Positions 35,665 through 63,059 of a stretch of 64,000 nucleotides of DNA are shown here, one piece after another (position 1 is the stretch's first letter; every line of letters begins with the position of its first letter). The stretch comes from Parelaphostrongylus tenuis (lineage: Eukaryota; Nematoda; Chromadorea; Rhabditida; Metastrongylidae), in NCBI GenBank assembly GCA_019055375.1, contig JAHQIW010005573.1, forward strand, positions 1-64,000. The letters are read 5' to 3'. The translations under genes were made by a program, and so were the position numbers. The notes beneath the pieces are model-generated. The model was not told the origin of the DNA, ran no database searches, and was given only the letters and a program-made list of their open reading frames with translations.

Positions 35665-37572
35665 TCACCTGTCGTCCCGTTGATCGTCGAGTGACTCGAG
35701 CGGGTACCAGCAACTCTTCCATTTTTCCCTATCGCGTGCAAGAGTAGCCCAGTGGGTCCTCCTTGCTCTAGGAATTCGCTGAGCATCATATCTTTCTTCC
35801 ATCGCTTTCGTGAAGAAACCGGACCAACGGGTCAGTGGTCTTCCTTTAGAGCGCTTGACGTCCCGAGGAATCCAGTCGGTAACGGCTCTCGTCCATCGGT
35901 TGTCGTTGAAGCGCATCACGTGTCCGGCCCACCTTATTTTCGATATCCTGGCGTGTAGAACGGCGTCTCTGATTTTCGATCGTTGACGTAGGTCGGAAGT
36001 TCGGATCCTTTGTCTCATTTGCGAAATACGAGATACTCCTAGCATCGACCTTTCGACTGCGCGTTCGATAACGGCAAGTGATCTTTCATCCTGCTTACGT
36101 AGCGACCAGGTTTCTGCTGCATACGTTAGGGCAGGGATAATTGTCGAGTCGAAAAGGTGGGCACGGAGTCGGATGTTCTTTGTCCTCTTCACTACATCTT
36201 CGATGCTCTTAAACGTTCCCCAAGCCGCTCGTTTCCTCCTGCTCAACTCTGGGGCTAGGTCGTTCATCATGTTGATTTCACGACCTAGATAGATGTAACT
36301 GGAGCATTCGGAAATTGTCGTTCCGTTGAGCGTGAATGGGGCATTAGAAACCCATCCGTTCCTCATGAACATTGTTTTCGTTAGATTCAGTTGAAGACCG
36401 ATCTTTCCACAGGCGTTATCGAAATCAGTCAACATTCGTTCCGCTTGGCTGATGTTTGGTGTTATGAGAACGATATCGTCAGCAAAGCGAAGATGGTTTG
36501 ATTGTCGACCGTCAATTTTCACTCCCATTTTGTCCCATTCTAATGTTCGCATGACGTTTTGTAGGGTGGCAGTGAATAGTTTTGGCGATATTGTATCGCC
36601 TTGTCGAACCCCTCTTCTTACGTCAATGGTGATATTGTTGTAGAATGGAGATATTCTGGTCGTGAAATCTTTATAAAGCTCACGAAGGATCATTATGTAC
36701 CGAGTAGGGACGCCCTGGTTATCCAGAGCCTCTATAACCGCTTCTGTTTCCACTGAATCAAAGGCTTTTTTCAGATCGATAAAAGTGAGACAGAGTGGTT
36801 GTTTGTACTCTCGCGAAACTTCAATGAGTCTTGTGATCGTGTGGATGTGGTCCATGGTACTAAATCCTTTTCTGAACCCTGCTTGTTCGCATGGCTGTCC
36901 TTCGTCCAGTGTTCTGTCAATCCTGTTCAGGATGACTCGAGTAAAGAGTTTATAGACAACGGACAGCAAGCAGATTGGGCGATAATTGCCTATGTCGTGA
37001 AGGTCTCCCTTTTTGAACAACAATACGGTCTTGCTGATTTTCCATTGAATAGGGACCTTGCATTCTGACAGGTAGCGAGTGAAGAGCCGAGTCAGGGTGT
37101 TGATAAGAACTGGCGGCAGGTTCTTCAGGTGTTCAGGTGTAATCCTGTCTGGTTCGGGTGTTGTTCTGTCCTTCACCGACGATATAACATGTCGGATTTC
37201 GGAAGGAAGGACCGGTGGAACGACATATTCGTCCTCTTTCAATTTATATGACGGTAAGAGAACATGGCTAGCGAAGAGATCCGAGTAGTACTGGTGGATG
37301 ATTTTCTCCATAGCCCTTCTGGAAGCTGTAAGTGTCCCGTCAGGGTATCGGAGTGCAATCATCTTGGTCTTATAGTTGGCGAAGCCTCGCTGGGCTTTGC
37401 GAATGCTCTTCCCAGCTTCTGCAGCTTCTGCCATAACTGCTGCTCTTCTCTCTTTAAGGTCTTCTTTTATCGCTTCTCTGCATCGTTTCGCAAGTTCGGA
37501 CGTAAGGTTTCGGTTGCCTGCGGCTCGTGCGATTCCACGTTGACGTATCAGCTCGAGTGTCTGCGGAGACAA
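35665..37572 (-). CDS. RTE reverse transcriptase region (C-terminal part of the element ORF)
   Basis: Copies the element RNA into DNA at the nicked target. The frame is actually open from about 37855; 37572 is only its first ATG. RT landmarks with residue numbers from that Met: KTVLLFKKGD 181-190 and NYRPICLL 196-203, QAGFRKGFSTMDH 230-242, LTFIDLKKAFD 262-272 (first catalytic Asp 266), GVRQGD 321-326, RFADDIVL 362-369 (catalytic FADD), then YIYLG 426-430, ALTYAAETW 481-489 and IRWAGHVMR 546-554 in the C-terminal region. The usual PGPD motif reads PEPD at 139-142, a possible defect. It stops at TGA 35665-35667, inside the short 3' repeat. Confidence 0.95.
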   Translation of the reverse strand: MSPQTLELIRQRGIARAAGNRNLTSELAKRCREAIKEDLKERRAAVMAEAAEAGKSIRKAQRGFANYKTKMIALRYPDGTLTASRRAMEKIIHQYYSDLFASHVLLPSYKLKEDEYVVPPVLPSEIRHVISSVKDRTTPEPDRITPEHLKNLPPVLINTLTRLFTRYLSECKVPIQWKISKTVLLFKKGDLHDIGNYRPICLLSVVYKLFTRVILNRIDRTLDEGQPCEQAGFRKGFSTMDHIHTITRLIEVSREYKQPLCLTFIDLKKAFDSVETEAVIEALDNQGVPTRYIMILRELYKDFTTRISPFYNNITIDVRRGVRQGDTISPKLFTATLQNVMRTLEWDKMGVKIDGRQSNHLRFADDIVLITPNISQAERMLTDFDNACGKIGLQLNLTKTMFMRNGWVSNAPFTLNGTTISECSSYIYLGREINMMNDLAPELSRRKRAAWGTFKSIEDVVKRTKNIRLRAHLFDSTIIPALTYAAETWSLRKQDERSLAVIERAVERSMLGVSRISQMRQRIRTSDLRQRSKIRDAVLHARISKIRWAGHVMRFNDNRWTRAVTDWIPRDVKRSKGRPLTRWSGFFTKAMEERYDAQRIPRARRTHWATLARDREKWKSCWYPLESLDDQRDDR

Positions 37573-37744
37573 GCGTCTCTTCGTGACCTTAGGACTTTCG
37601 GCTTTTTTAGCGCCAACGTGAAGATATTCAACGAGTCGATCGTATTCTTCGTCGATGTCGTCGACAACGGTATCTTCCCAAGAGCCGACTAATGATTTGA
37701 ATACATCCCAGTTTAAGGTAGTTCTGGGACTTCGTTGTTTGAAT

Positions 37745-38506
37745 TTAGCGGCTTTCTCTCCTCTCCTCGAAAATCGGAACGTTGCGCGAAGGAGGCGATG
37801 GTCTGATCCCGTGTAGAACTTGGGAACAACAGCGACGTCGGTCAGGCAAAAACCTTCGATTTACTATGATGTGATCTATTTCGTTATGGTACTCTCCATT
37901 GGAAGACTCCCACGTCCATCGCTGAGAGAGAGGCTTTTGGAATTGCGAGTTACCATGGATGGTTTGGGTCGTCATGATAAACTCGGATAGCCTCTCACCC
38001 TGTTCATTCCATTCTAGTCCGTGGGTCCCTATGTGACGTTCTTCAGACGTTCTTCTAGGTCCAATTTTTGCGTTAAAATCTCCGACAATGACCTTGAAGA
38101 ATGTATGATCTTCTCTGAAGAATTTTTCGAGGTCCATATAGAACGCTTCGACTTCGTCTTCGTCATAGCTTGATGTTGGTGCGTAAGCAACGAAGATGGT
38201 CAAAGCCGGCATAGAACCACATCGCTTCAACCGTAATCGTCCGATGCGGGTTGTTAGTTGTTCGAACGAATCAATGTTCACGGTCAAATTCGATTTGACG
38301 AGGACGCCAACGCCACCGACACCTCTGCGATCGCATGTTCCAAGGAACAGTTCTTCTCCGGTGTCATAGACAGCGTGAAAAGGATGGCGCCTTCTTGTCT
38401 CAGCCAGGCCAATGACGTCGTACCTTATTCTTCTTGCTTGAATCAACAGATCTTCTACAGCGGATTGTTGAGCAAGAGTTCTTGCATTGTAGGTACAGAT
38501 CGTCAT
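37745..38506 (-). CDS. RTE endonuclease region (N-terminal half of the element ORF)
   Basis: Apurinic/apyrimidinic-type endonuclease that nicks the target DNA for target-primed reverse transcription. Family motifs in order: TYNARTL at the start (Asn), GLAETRR (catalytic Glu), [17 protein letters not shown] (Asp/Asn), RWTWES and [12 protein letters not shown] (Asp). The expected final GSDHRLL lies in the next frame, just past the homopolymer at 37848-37852; the last 38 or so residues here are therefore out-of-frame noise. ATG at 38506 directly begins the [11 protein letters not shown] motif typical of RTE ORFs. Without the extra base, this frame and the next would read as one polyprotein of about 946 residues. 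Confidence 0.92.
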   Translation of the reverse strand: MTICTYNARTLAQQSAVEDLLIQARRIRYDVIGLAETRRRHPFHAVYDTGEELFLGTCDRRGVGGVGVLVKSNLTVNIDSFEQLTTRIGRLRLKRCGSMPALTIFVAYAPTSSYDEDEVEAFYMDLEKFFREDHTFFKVIVGDFNAKIGPRRTSEERHIGTHGLEWNEQGERLSEFIMTTQTIHGNSQFQKPLSQRWTWESSNGEYHNEIDHIIVNRRFLPDRRRCCSQVLHGIRPSPPSRNVPIFEERRESR

Positions 38507-39010
38507 TTTAGTCCGTTTCGATTTGGCAGCCTAGTTCGGCCCTGAGATTTTAGCAGCCTCTCCGTACTCGTCCTACCTGGCGCTGCCGTACCAGGGGCTC
38601 TTTCGGGGTCAGGGGAATGAGGCCCATATTTGTTACTGTTTTTGGCATTTTTGATACCCAACGTGTAGCTTGCCAGGCTCTAAACGTGGGGGCTGGGTAC
38701 TCACGAGTAGCTTGCCAGTCTCTCTCGGAGGAGCGGGAGGAGCTTATTTGTTGGAGGCGACTCCTAACCGCCTCCCATGTACTTCCCAGCCGCTTGATTG
38801 CAGGCTTTTGGCCGACTTGACTCGTAGAAATAGGGTTTTGTCAAGTCGGCACTGCAGAAGCAGGGAGCTCGTCCCCTGAATCCACCTGCGTCTCTGGGAA
38901 GCACACGGTCGCTTTTAATTCGCGTTTTATTCCCCTATCCACCACCTGGGGACGCGCCACGTGCCCTCGCGACTAACGGGGCGGAATCCCTCAAAGAGGG
39001 AGGTCCGTGG

Positions 39011-39020
39011 AGAACGTCAT
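39011..39020. repeat. target-site duplication, 5' side of the RTE
   Basis: AGAACGTCAT on the plus strand, identical to the copy at 35647-35656. Confidence 0.85.
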
Positions 39021-39069
39021 ATGTGGCCAAATTTCCAAATCAACTGCTGAGTCGTATTAGGCTGGTAAG

Positions 39070-39830
39070 CAAAGCTTTCATGCAATTAAAACATCCTGAA
39101 CAACGAGTTTCAAGTATACTAAGTCGATAGCGCCACAACTGGGATTCAGGAAGCTGTAGCTCTCTCTGCTCACCTGTATGATTTCCACCTTTAACTGGTT
39201 ATGTTGCTTATTAAATTCTTCAGTCACATTTACAGGGTAGCTTTCGTAATCAGAGAATACAGCTCTACTTGCTAACCTCAGCTCTGCGCGTCTACAAAGA
39301 AGAAAATTTATTTTTTGATCAATTTTTGTGCTGACCATTCGTTTCTCTCCATCGTTGATCTCATTGAGCAACTTCACTGCTCCTTTTGTGTTCCTCGAAA
39401 AAGATGATAATGTCGTCAGCAGAATAAAAATTCGATTAGAATTCACATAATTTTGCATGTCGTCGTTTCAGTCAGATGACTCCATTATTCACTGCGATGT
39501 GGTAATATACACCTTCAGCGATGAAACGTCGTCTTTCCAGTTTCCCTCTTGCTATAAGTAGTATTAGATCGATGAACAAGCTGTAATACTGCGCATTTAC
39601 GATAATAGATTTTACTATAGGGCTACTACTTCGGTCCACGATCTCTACCAGAATTGGATACGTCTCAGTGTTGGAGAACGTTTTATTATAGTCGACAATG
39701 GTCAGCACAACAAAGAATCTACGGCTTAGGACATGATTGTGATGTGGTCTACGCCGCAGAATCGCTGTTAGATTCGTGCGTAGTTGGATGACTGCACATT
39801 ATTCAAAGCCCTTGATATGCGTTATAGAAT
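39070..39830 (-). pseudogene. RTE reverse transcriptase relic upstream of the full-length RTE
   Basis: On the minus strand: VVLTIVDYNKTFSNTETYPI (like LTFIDLKKAFDSVETEAV), then VKSIIVNAQYYSLFIDL, RIFILLTTL with SADDII in another frame (FADD remnant near 39410), and SRNTKGAVKLLNEI (like SQAERMLTDFDNA). Frames shift and stops interrupt. The young RTE inserted within about 60 bp of this older copy. Confidence 0.7.
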
Positions 39831-40573
39831 GACCATTTTGAAAACTTGTAAAATATAAAGAACAATTGTTTGAGAAAAGATGGAAGAGTAGTTCCTGAGG
39901 CTTTTTGCTCGCACCTTTTGAAAAAGATGACCAAACACGAGCTTGTCTACTAGTCTGAGAGCTTCTTCTCTCCACACCAAAATGTAGTATATGTTGACTT
40001 TAAGAATAACATGAAATCTCTTTTCAAAAAATGTCGCCCGTTATATTTCTTTGCATATGGACCTTGTCTTTCTTCGTCAGTTCAGTGGTAACTCGACAAA
40101 AAGGACGTTTTTTGGAATTATCTTAGCACTTTCTTGTGTCTTTACAAACGCAAGCTCTACGAATGGGGAGGAGTGATCTTCTGCTCAAAAATTGATTTTA
40201 TGCTTTTATGACAGTGTAGGAAAATCAAACTTTAATTTTTTTGCTCCTCTGGCAAAACTCGAGGATGAAATTCGGCTTTTTTTCCATTCAATTTTTGGTA
40301 GGATTTAAGACACCATGTGAGTGACTACTGTTATATAAAACGTTAAAAGATCCTAAGCCTAAATCTGTCGATTATACAGAAATGAATAATTTTTTTAAAG
40401 CTGTTGAAAATCATAAATCACACCGATGTAGTAATATTGTGCACTATATTAAATTAAAAAAGATTTTATGCAACTATCGAGAAACGCCTTTGAAAAGAGG
40501 AAATAATAAGAAGAGACCATGATAGCATTTACAACACACTTGGAGGAAAGGAAGAAGACTCCGATCGAATTTC

Positions 40574-56621
<16,048 letters not shown>

Positions 56622-57333
56622 TACTAAAAAATATCGTAATCTTGAATAGAAAATAATTAGCAGCGTAGAAGCTTCTAACGAAGACTAGTCACGCCTTTGA
56701 AAAAGCGAGTGAGGTCACGCCTACTTTTGAAAGAAAACGAAACAAATGGCTTCAATTAAATCGCTCAGTAGAATGTGAAATTAGTAAATGGATGTTTTTG
56801 GCTAGCATTATACAAAGAGCGATTCATTTTCCTCTTCGAAAACCGCATGAGGCATAGTTTAGCGAATCATCCGTTTCTATAAAAGCAGTAAGGATTAGGG
56901 GACCCACATAAACTAAAGCATGCATTCTGGATCTCTCATTGCGATACCGAAGAGCCAATACGGCGAGGAACAAACGACTTCTAATGGAAGTTCTTATTAT
57001 GTATACAGGAGTCAATTCGATGATTATCGCGAATGACACATGCCGATCATAAAAATTCGAAACTCAAAAGTCAGTGTTATTTTCACTTCTGTGGTGAGAA
57101 AACTCAGATGTAACCCTAAAAGACAAAGTATTGTAGAAGTCGAAGAAAGTATTGCATTAGAAGTTACTACAAGGAAAACCTACCTCTATTGAAACCATTT
57201 AGAAGATCATATATCATCGAATACAACTACACTTGGCGGCTATACGCAGAGCAATCAGGGCTCTCGACTGCGAAGATACGTGAGAAAATCTGTATCTCTA
57301 AATTACTCTAAGATTTATTCAAACGAGAAGCCG

Positions 57334-57520
57334 TGCACAGTGGACAGAGATGCTCTGTAACACACACGCGGTTGGTGGTTCTACCCCACATTCCGAGTGT
57401 ACCATGATTCGGGTCAATAAATTGTTGCCAGATAATTTTTAGAAAGAGCACCAACAGCGTAATTCTATACGCTATTGCAATTCATTGCGTATGGCAGATA
57501 TCTGTGTATACTTCGCTTCG
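57334..57520 (+). mobile_element. S1 SINE, decayed and truncated
   Basis: cagtggacagagatgctctg, then ggttctaccc (B box) and a decayed body to about ggcagatat. Confidence 0.55.
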
Positions 57521-58171
57521 TCGTCCTATAGGCCTAGCACATTATCCTCATTTTATGGCGCTTAATACTATGAGGTTTGAGGTACACTGTCAGGTTTAAG
57601 CTTGAGCTAAAGTGTAGGACTGCGATACGCAAATCTTTTCGCTCTTCCAGCGCTCCATGAAGACCTTTTCTAGAACGAATCACAACCTCAGGGTCACATA
57701 AATCTATGCTTTCAAGCATCAATCAAAAGTTTGATAAAGACCACCCACAAACTCTAGCCGCCTCGGTGCTGTTTGTTGCAAATGTTGGGAAATCCCACAC
57801 GCACGGCCATTAAACACCTTGGCCGAGCGAAAAAATGAGATCCGAGTAGAATGTTTAGTTTATTTTCGCTGTTATAGCGAAATGGAAAGGCGTATTCTAG
57901 AAGCAGGTGTAGTACTGGGATCGCTGAAATTCCAGATGTCGGAAATCTAGTACAGTCTGGAAAAAAAACCGCTGTATCAGCATTTTTTCTCGACTTCGAT
58001 TTGGTGATTCTTTCATATGTTAACCTATCGCTGAGCCTTAAAACTACTTAGCCTTCACTCTCACATAGTCATCAACTTTTTTTTCTATCTTCACATTTAT
58101 TTGGCTTTTGAATTTCGCTGAAATATCGACAAGTTCGACAGGTTATATTGGTGAAAGAGTGATTCAGAACA

Positions 58172-58350
58172 GGAGCCCCGGTAGCGCAGCGGTTAGCAAT
58201 GGCTCCAGTACGGGTGAAAAGCGTTTTTGAACTTCCATCACAGATTCAAAGTCTAGCATATCACTGAACATTATTCGATATGTCGTTTTATCGAGATCGT
58301 CAGAGACTGAAGTTGCACTGATTTGTTTTGAAAACCATTTCCGTTACAAT
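58172..58350 (+). mobile_element. tRNA-headed repeat, S1-related
   Basis: The A box TAGCGCAGCGG is good; the B box is decayed. The body shares only short runs with S1. Confidence 0.45.
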
Positions 58351-59224
58351 TAGTGTTTCCATGACTATTTTTATAATGATCTTGTATTGACAGATTGGGG
58401 AGAAAGTTCTGAGGAAATGCTTGTAAAACATTTATTTATACACCTATTACACCCGAGCAAAGACAAAACTAGTACATATAATATTAACTATATAACTGAT
58501 ATTATAAACTAGTAAAAACTAGCACAATTGACTTCGCCCCAAGATAGACTGATGCGTTCACAGACCGTTGCATTTAAACCCAAGAGCCATTCGTGCATTA
58601 TCAACATCCTAATTTGCCCGCTTGTTAAGTCAGTTCCGTAATAAATAGATAAATTATATACCAATCAACGCGAGAGAAGACGGGCTTTCAAATGAGCCCA
58701 AAAACACAGAAAATGACCCACACTCAAAAAAGATGATAGCATTTCCTCGAAACTTTTTCCCCAACCGATTATTTAGCGTTTTCACAGAGTTCTTCCTCTT
58801 TAGAGCACGGAAAGATTGAGATCACGTGCAACCTAATCAAGCAAGTGCATTCGCAATTTCACTAGAGAAACATAAAATCTAAATATAAGTCACGTTGGAA
58901 ATAGCTTCTATACATGCTTATTGTTTTCTATGAATTTTCTACTCGCTATCGATGGTGGCCCACTGTACAGAGTTTGAATGAATGAGTGATGTTACTCCAT
59001 CAGATTGAAAAATCATTCCAAGACATTCTACGATGCCATTTCTTGTTTTCATTTTTTACTTTTCATTATTTTATTCAACATGAATCTATGTGTTCTTTTG
59101 AGTTTCTTTATGATCCTTCTAGCAACTGATTCATAGTCGGCAAAACCTAATGAGCTATATTGTTACAGAGCTTTGAGCTCATAAAGCGTCATGTCTTAGC
59201 TAAACTTTGGAATAGATTGTACCT

Positions 59225-59770
59225 GTCCATTCGACCTCTTTTATAGACTTCGTTCAAAAATAACGATAGTCTGATGATGATATAGCATGTTTTGAGCCGT
59301 TTGTGAGGTTCATGTGCTGAACAGGCGCCTGTTTCGTTCTCCAGGGCTCTTCTGCGGCACAGTCTCTCAGTTCAACCGATCCCTTGAAGCTATACCCTGG
59401 GAAGGAATCGACGCCGAGTACACAATTACCGCGAGTCGGGTGATAGAATCCCCTGACACTGCAGTGACTATTCATTATCAAACTGACAATGTTTTCAGCG
59501 AGGTCTGATAGCGGATGAATGAAGAAGTGTGATTCATTTTGGCAGCTAGAAGCTTTACCGCTAGTCTCTGCAATGTCAGACAATTCTATCACGTAACTTG
59601 TGGTGGTTTACTACTCGGCGCCGATTTTTTCATAAAGGAGTATAGCCTTAAGAGATCGGCTGAACAGGGATACTGCGCTGTTGGAGAGTCTTGGAGAACG
59701 AAACAAGCGCTTGCCTAGTACATAGATCTCACAAACGGTTCAAAACATGTTATATCATTTCAAAAATACA
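59225..59770. repeat. R3 retrozyme-like palindrome, second locus
   Basis: Left arm minus-oriented (gcatgttttgagccgtttgt near 59285); right arm plus-oriented, with its reverse complement near 59735. aacaggcgcctgtttcg (59329) and cgaaacaagcgcttg (59699) are the hammerhead stem III remnants; cores are decayed. Confidence 0.75.
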
Positions 59771-60177
59771 TTGTTCAAATGTTCTATATAAACTCTCGCA
59801 TCCATGCTGCAAATCAGATCGCTATACGATTTTATATATCGAACAGATTGATGCAGACTCTTAAATTCATCACTTGGTCGTGGTCCCTTCTCGGAGGCCA
59901 AATGTAGCCCATTCTGCTCTCCTTCTCGTGTGAAATCACTTTTTTGTGTTACGCTTATGTTTACTGAAAGCCTAAGATACATGCTTAACGTGGTCTTCTT
60001 GACATGCATATTACTTTGCTGATCTTGCACCACATTTTTTGCAAGGATTGATAGTTCCTTCAAAAGTATTAGGCTCAGCAAGAATTTCCTCAACATCCAC
60101 AAATATTGAAATCTTACGATCGTTTCAGAAAATATAGTTGTTGTAAACTCATAGAGAAAACTTAGAAATATTTCCAT
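59755..60177 (-). other. unassigned 140-codon open frame upstream of gene A
   Basis: A hydrophobic N-terminal part (MEIFLSFLYEFTTTIF), then polar sequence (SEKGPRPSDEFKSLHQ). Its end overlaps the R3 palindrome. No recognised domain. Confidence 0.15.
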
Positions 60178-60239
60178 AAAAACCTCTCATAACAACCCTA
60201 CTTATAGTGCATCAAATTTTGATTTACTCTCTAGACATC

Positions 60240-60805
60240 AAAGGACGATGATGGACAAAGTGAGCTTCGAGGTTTGATGCGCTATGGCTGAAAAGAGAAC
60301 TTTCGGCAAAAGATATTGCAAAGGAGATCTGTGGTGCCGAAGGAGGAGCAGCTGGCCCGAGTGAACGGTTCGCTGAAAGAAAAGTACCCGATATTGAGTG
60401 CTTGAAAGCGCGCGCTCTTTCAAAAGAAAATGCCAAAACTCACTCCACAGAGAAGACCAAGAAAAAGTTGGATGAATTGAAGAGAGTCGAGGTCTTGCAG
60501 CACCCAATCTACATTCTAGATGCTGCACCGTCTAGTCTCGGATCTTTTCCGCTCAATGAAAATTTACTGCCTGGATGTCAATTAGAGACATTTGATCAAG
60601 TCGAATAAGCATGTCAGGAATTTTTTTTGATTTAATACCCAGAGAATGGAGATTTTGAGCAGATCTGAAAGCTTGCAAATCGTTGGCAGAAAATCTAAAT
60701 ATTGATCGTTATTATTTTGAGGAATAATCGTTGTAGTTTCTAATTGAACCTATGCATAAACTTTGAATTTTCAGCAGATTTTGAAGCCTGTTTTCTCAAC
60801 TCAGT
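60240..60805 (+). pseudogene. mariner relic, probably internally deleted
   Basis: AKEICGAEG-like N-terminal helix-turn-helix remnants (60290-60350) run within about 60 bp into ENAKTHSTEKTKKKLDELKR (like DNAKPHTAKKTKEKLDEL) and VEVLQHPIYILDAAPSS (last Asp block). ETFDQVE, ACQEFF and the KLANRWQK C-terminus follow. The 3' UTR and end (60787-60804) match those of the 11 kb derivative, so they are one family. Confidence 0.75.
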
Positions 60806-61604
60806 ATATGCAGCCTTCCACAATCCTCTTTCCTCGTTCCCATGAGGATGAGAACGTCCCATGACCAGCCTTCTCTTGTTCTCATTTACCTGTAGTCCTA
60901 TCTATTTTTCCGCTCCAATAAGCTCATCAAACATCGTCTTCACTTACTGAAATTTTTCAAAAGCTGCAGTGTCGTCAGCGGAAGCAAAAAAGTGAATCAA
61001 TCAACAATTTCAACGCTACCGTGTCGTCTTATCAGATAGTAACAATACCTCCTAATGAACTTTTTTGAGACCTCGCTTAAAATTAAATCTAGTCTGAAAG
61101 AAAGTCTTTAACCTTTCACAAGGTCTACAATGGCACCTCAAATGCTAAACGTACGCTCCAGCTTTCTCGCAAGCCATCAGTATGACAATCAGCAGTATGA
61201 CATATGCTACTGACGAGAATTGCGAGAGAGCCGACAAGTACTTCTACCTCTTAAGGTGCAATATTACACCACATAAAAGGCTCAAATCTATATTCTACTA
61301 GTCCATAATAATTTTTTTAGTAATAGGAATGTTGAGGGATCAAAGAAGAAGGTGTATTTTTGTAGTCCACTTACAATACTCTTAGTTGAAGTCTTCATGA
61401 AGAACGGATTCACTGCTTGGTAAACAAGCACTGATAGAACTGCATTCACTAATGCTTGCAAACACTTTTTTGTTGCCGACAGAGATTACGGCAAAGCAAT
61501 GTTGTGGTCCGTATAGAATTATGAACAACTAAAGAAAATCTCTGTGTTGTTCTCTTAGATGGAAAGGAAAAGTCAGAAACAAGAAAAGTAAAATATGTCT
61601 GGTA

Positions 61605-62345
61605 GTTATTTTTTGAGCCATGCATATGGTCTAAATAGGACAACTTATAGAGTCCTATACACGTGTTTCGGCCTTGACATTGGGCAGTACCCTCCGCCTG
61701 TCATTCAGCCAATCCTCTTGGGGAACCCAACCCCTCATATGGAGTTGGCGCGAACGAACTTTTCAGACGTGCCATTGAATGAAAATATCATTAAATGGAC
61801 AGTGTTTTAGACTCGACTACTCTTGGCTGGTATCGTTATATATATCATGCCTTTTGTTTCGAGTGTTTTTGAGACCACGCTGTACTGCCGAGGCTGTCAA
61901 TGCCGAAACACGTGTATCGGGCCGTATAAGCTGCTCTAGAAAGACCACTTGCATGGTTAAAAAAATAATTATTAGGCATATGTAAATTTCAGCTTGGTGT
62001 TAAGAAAACACTCGAAACGAACGGTATGATATATTTAACGATACCTTTCCAAGAGCAGTCGAGTCTAAACACTGTCCATTCAGTGATATTTTATTCAATA
62101 GAACGAGGAAAAAGCTCGTCTGCGCCAACTCTATATAAGGGGATGGGGTTCCGCCTAGAGGATTGGCTAAATAAGGACAAAGGATACTACCTGACTGACG
62201 AAATTGTCAAGACCGAAAGACATTCATCGTGCTCTATAAGTTGCCCCATGAAAGACCACATCCATGCCTCAAAAAATGTTGATCAGGCAAAACTTGAGCA
62301 TGGTCTTAAGAAAACACTCATAACGAAAAGTAAAATATCTGCCAA
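61605..62345. repeat. R2 inverted and tandem cluster
   Basis: A minus-oriented copy (61605-61875) meets plus-oriented copies (61870-62345). taagaaaacactc recurs at 62001 and 62307, giving a 306 bp unit. A decayed hammerhead lies near 62210 (CTGACGA kept). The cluster ends about 700 bp before the Penelope-like relic. Confidence 0.75.
61879..61923 (+). ncRNA. decayed R2 hammerhead
   Basis: CTGCCGA replaces CTGACGA (essential A changed) and the 5' strand of stem I is lost. GAAA, CACGTGTA and TCGGGCC remain. Confidence 0.6.
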
Positions 62346-63059
62346 TATTATGCCAAATCTGCTAGTTGGCCTTCATCTGCAATTACTGGAGTCTGCAATA
62401 GGGCAATTGTGATGATACTTGAACAGTAAACTTAGCAATGAAATTACTGCTCGATAATTATATTAGTCAAACTTTTCAGTAAGGGTTACTGCGGTCCACC
62501 TCTTACTAACTTGAGATTCATAGTCTTTCAAATTAAGCTGTCGTATGGGTGCAAAAATGAAATCTATACAGCTTTCAGGCAAAAAAAAAGTCTTGCAATG
62601 ATGCTACTCGCTCAAAGTGATGTTTCAATGGTGTTTTCTTCTGTTTTAGCCTTTCCAAGGTGTTATTGATATTATTTATTGAATATCATCGTAGCATATA
62701 ACAAGACAGTCGATAATGCAGCACATGATATTACAACAGTCGTGGTGGGTTACGCTCCGGCGAGGTTCGCCATCTCTAAAGCCTATAAAGGTCAAACTGA
62801 TTCGCAAATCATTCAGTCAGAAGCCTCCATAACCTCAGCAGAAAACGTAAGATATGAATTCTTGGATCGCTTAGTACAAAATTCATTAGAAAACTACACT
62901 CACGCGCTTAGGTTTTTAGGTTGTTCAATTAGTCATTGAAGACCTGCCACTTAAAGTCAGTGCGTGAATGAGACTGTGCCTGGTCAGGCCGAGTAGATTA
63001 GCCTGAGGTATGGTGCGAGGTCACGCGTTATTACGAGGCACCCCTTTTTGCGATTCATT

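Larger units (their letters stand above)
35657..39010 (-). mobile_element. full-length RTE-clade non-LTR retrotransposon (3354 bp)
   Basis: The element has a GC-rich 5' leader of about 500 bp, an apurinic-type endonuclease frame, a reverse transcriptase frame, and a very short 3' end in which CAGGTGATACAGGTG repeats directly after the stop codon, as usual for RTE elements. A 10 bp direct repeat, ATGACGTTCT in element orientation, flanks it at 35647-35656 and 39011-39020 and fixes both ends. The only lesion I found is one extra base in a 5-nt homopolymer at 37848-37852, so it is young or possibly intact if that base is an assembly error. The leader holds predicted hairpins (CCCTC/GAGGG near the tip; CGCGT with CCCC pairing to GGGG and ACGCG). 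It lies between genes B and A. Confidence 0.93.
56622..59224. other. upstream region of gene A, no further gene seen
   Basis: Contains the decayed SINE pieces at 57.3 and 58.2 kb. A 71-codon minus-strand frame at 56824-57039 (SFAIIIELTPVYIIRT...) is hydrophobic at its start but matches no Srt exon. Confidence 0.4.

Noticed and set aside
38880..39010. HDV-like ribozyme at the RTE 5' end
   Set aside because: Such ribozymes occur at the 5' ends of some non-LTR elements and this leader is structured, but I could not draw the required double pseudoknot with its conserved cytosine.
62026..62412. 128-codon open frame as a protein
   Set aside because: It runs through the R2 repeat, including its ribozyme remnant; no domain.
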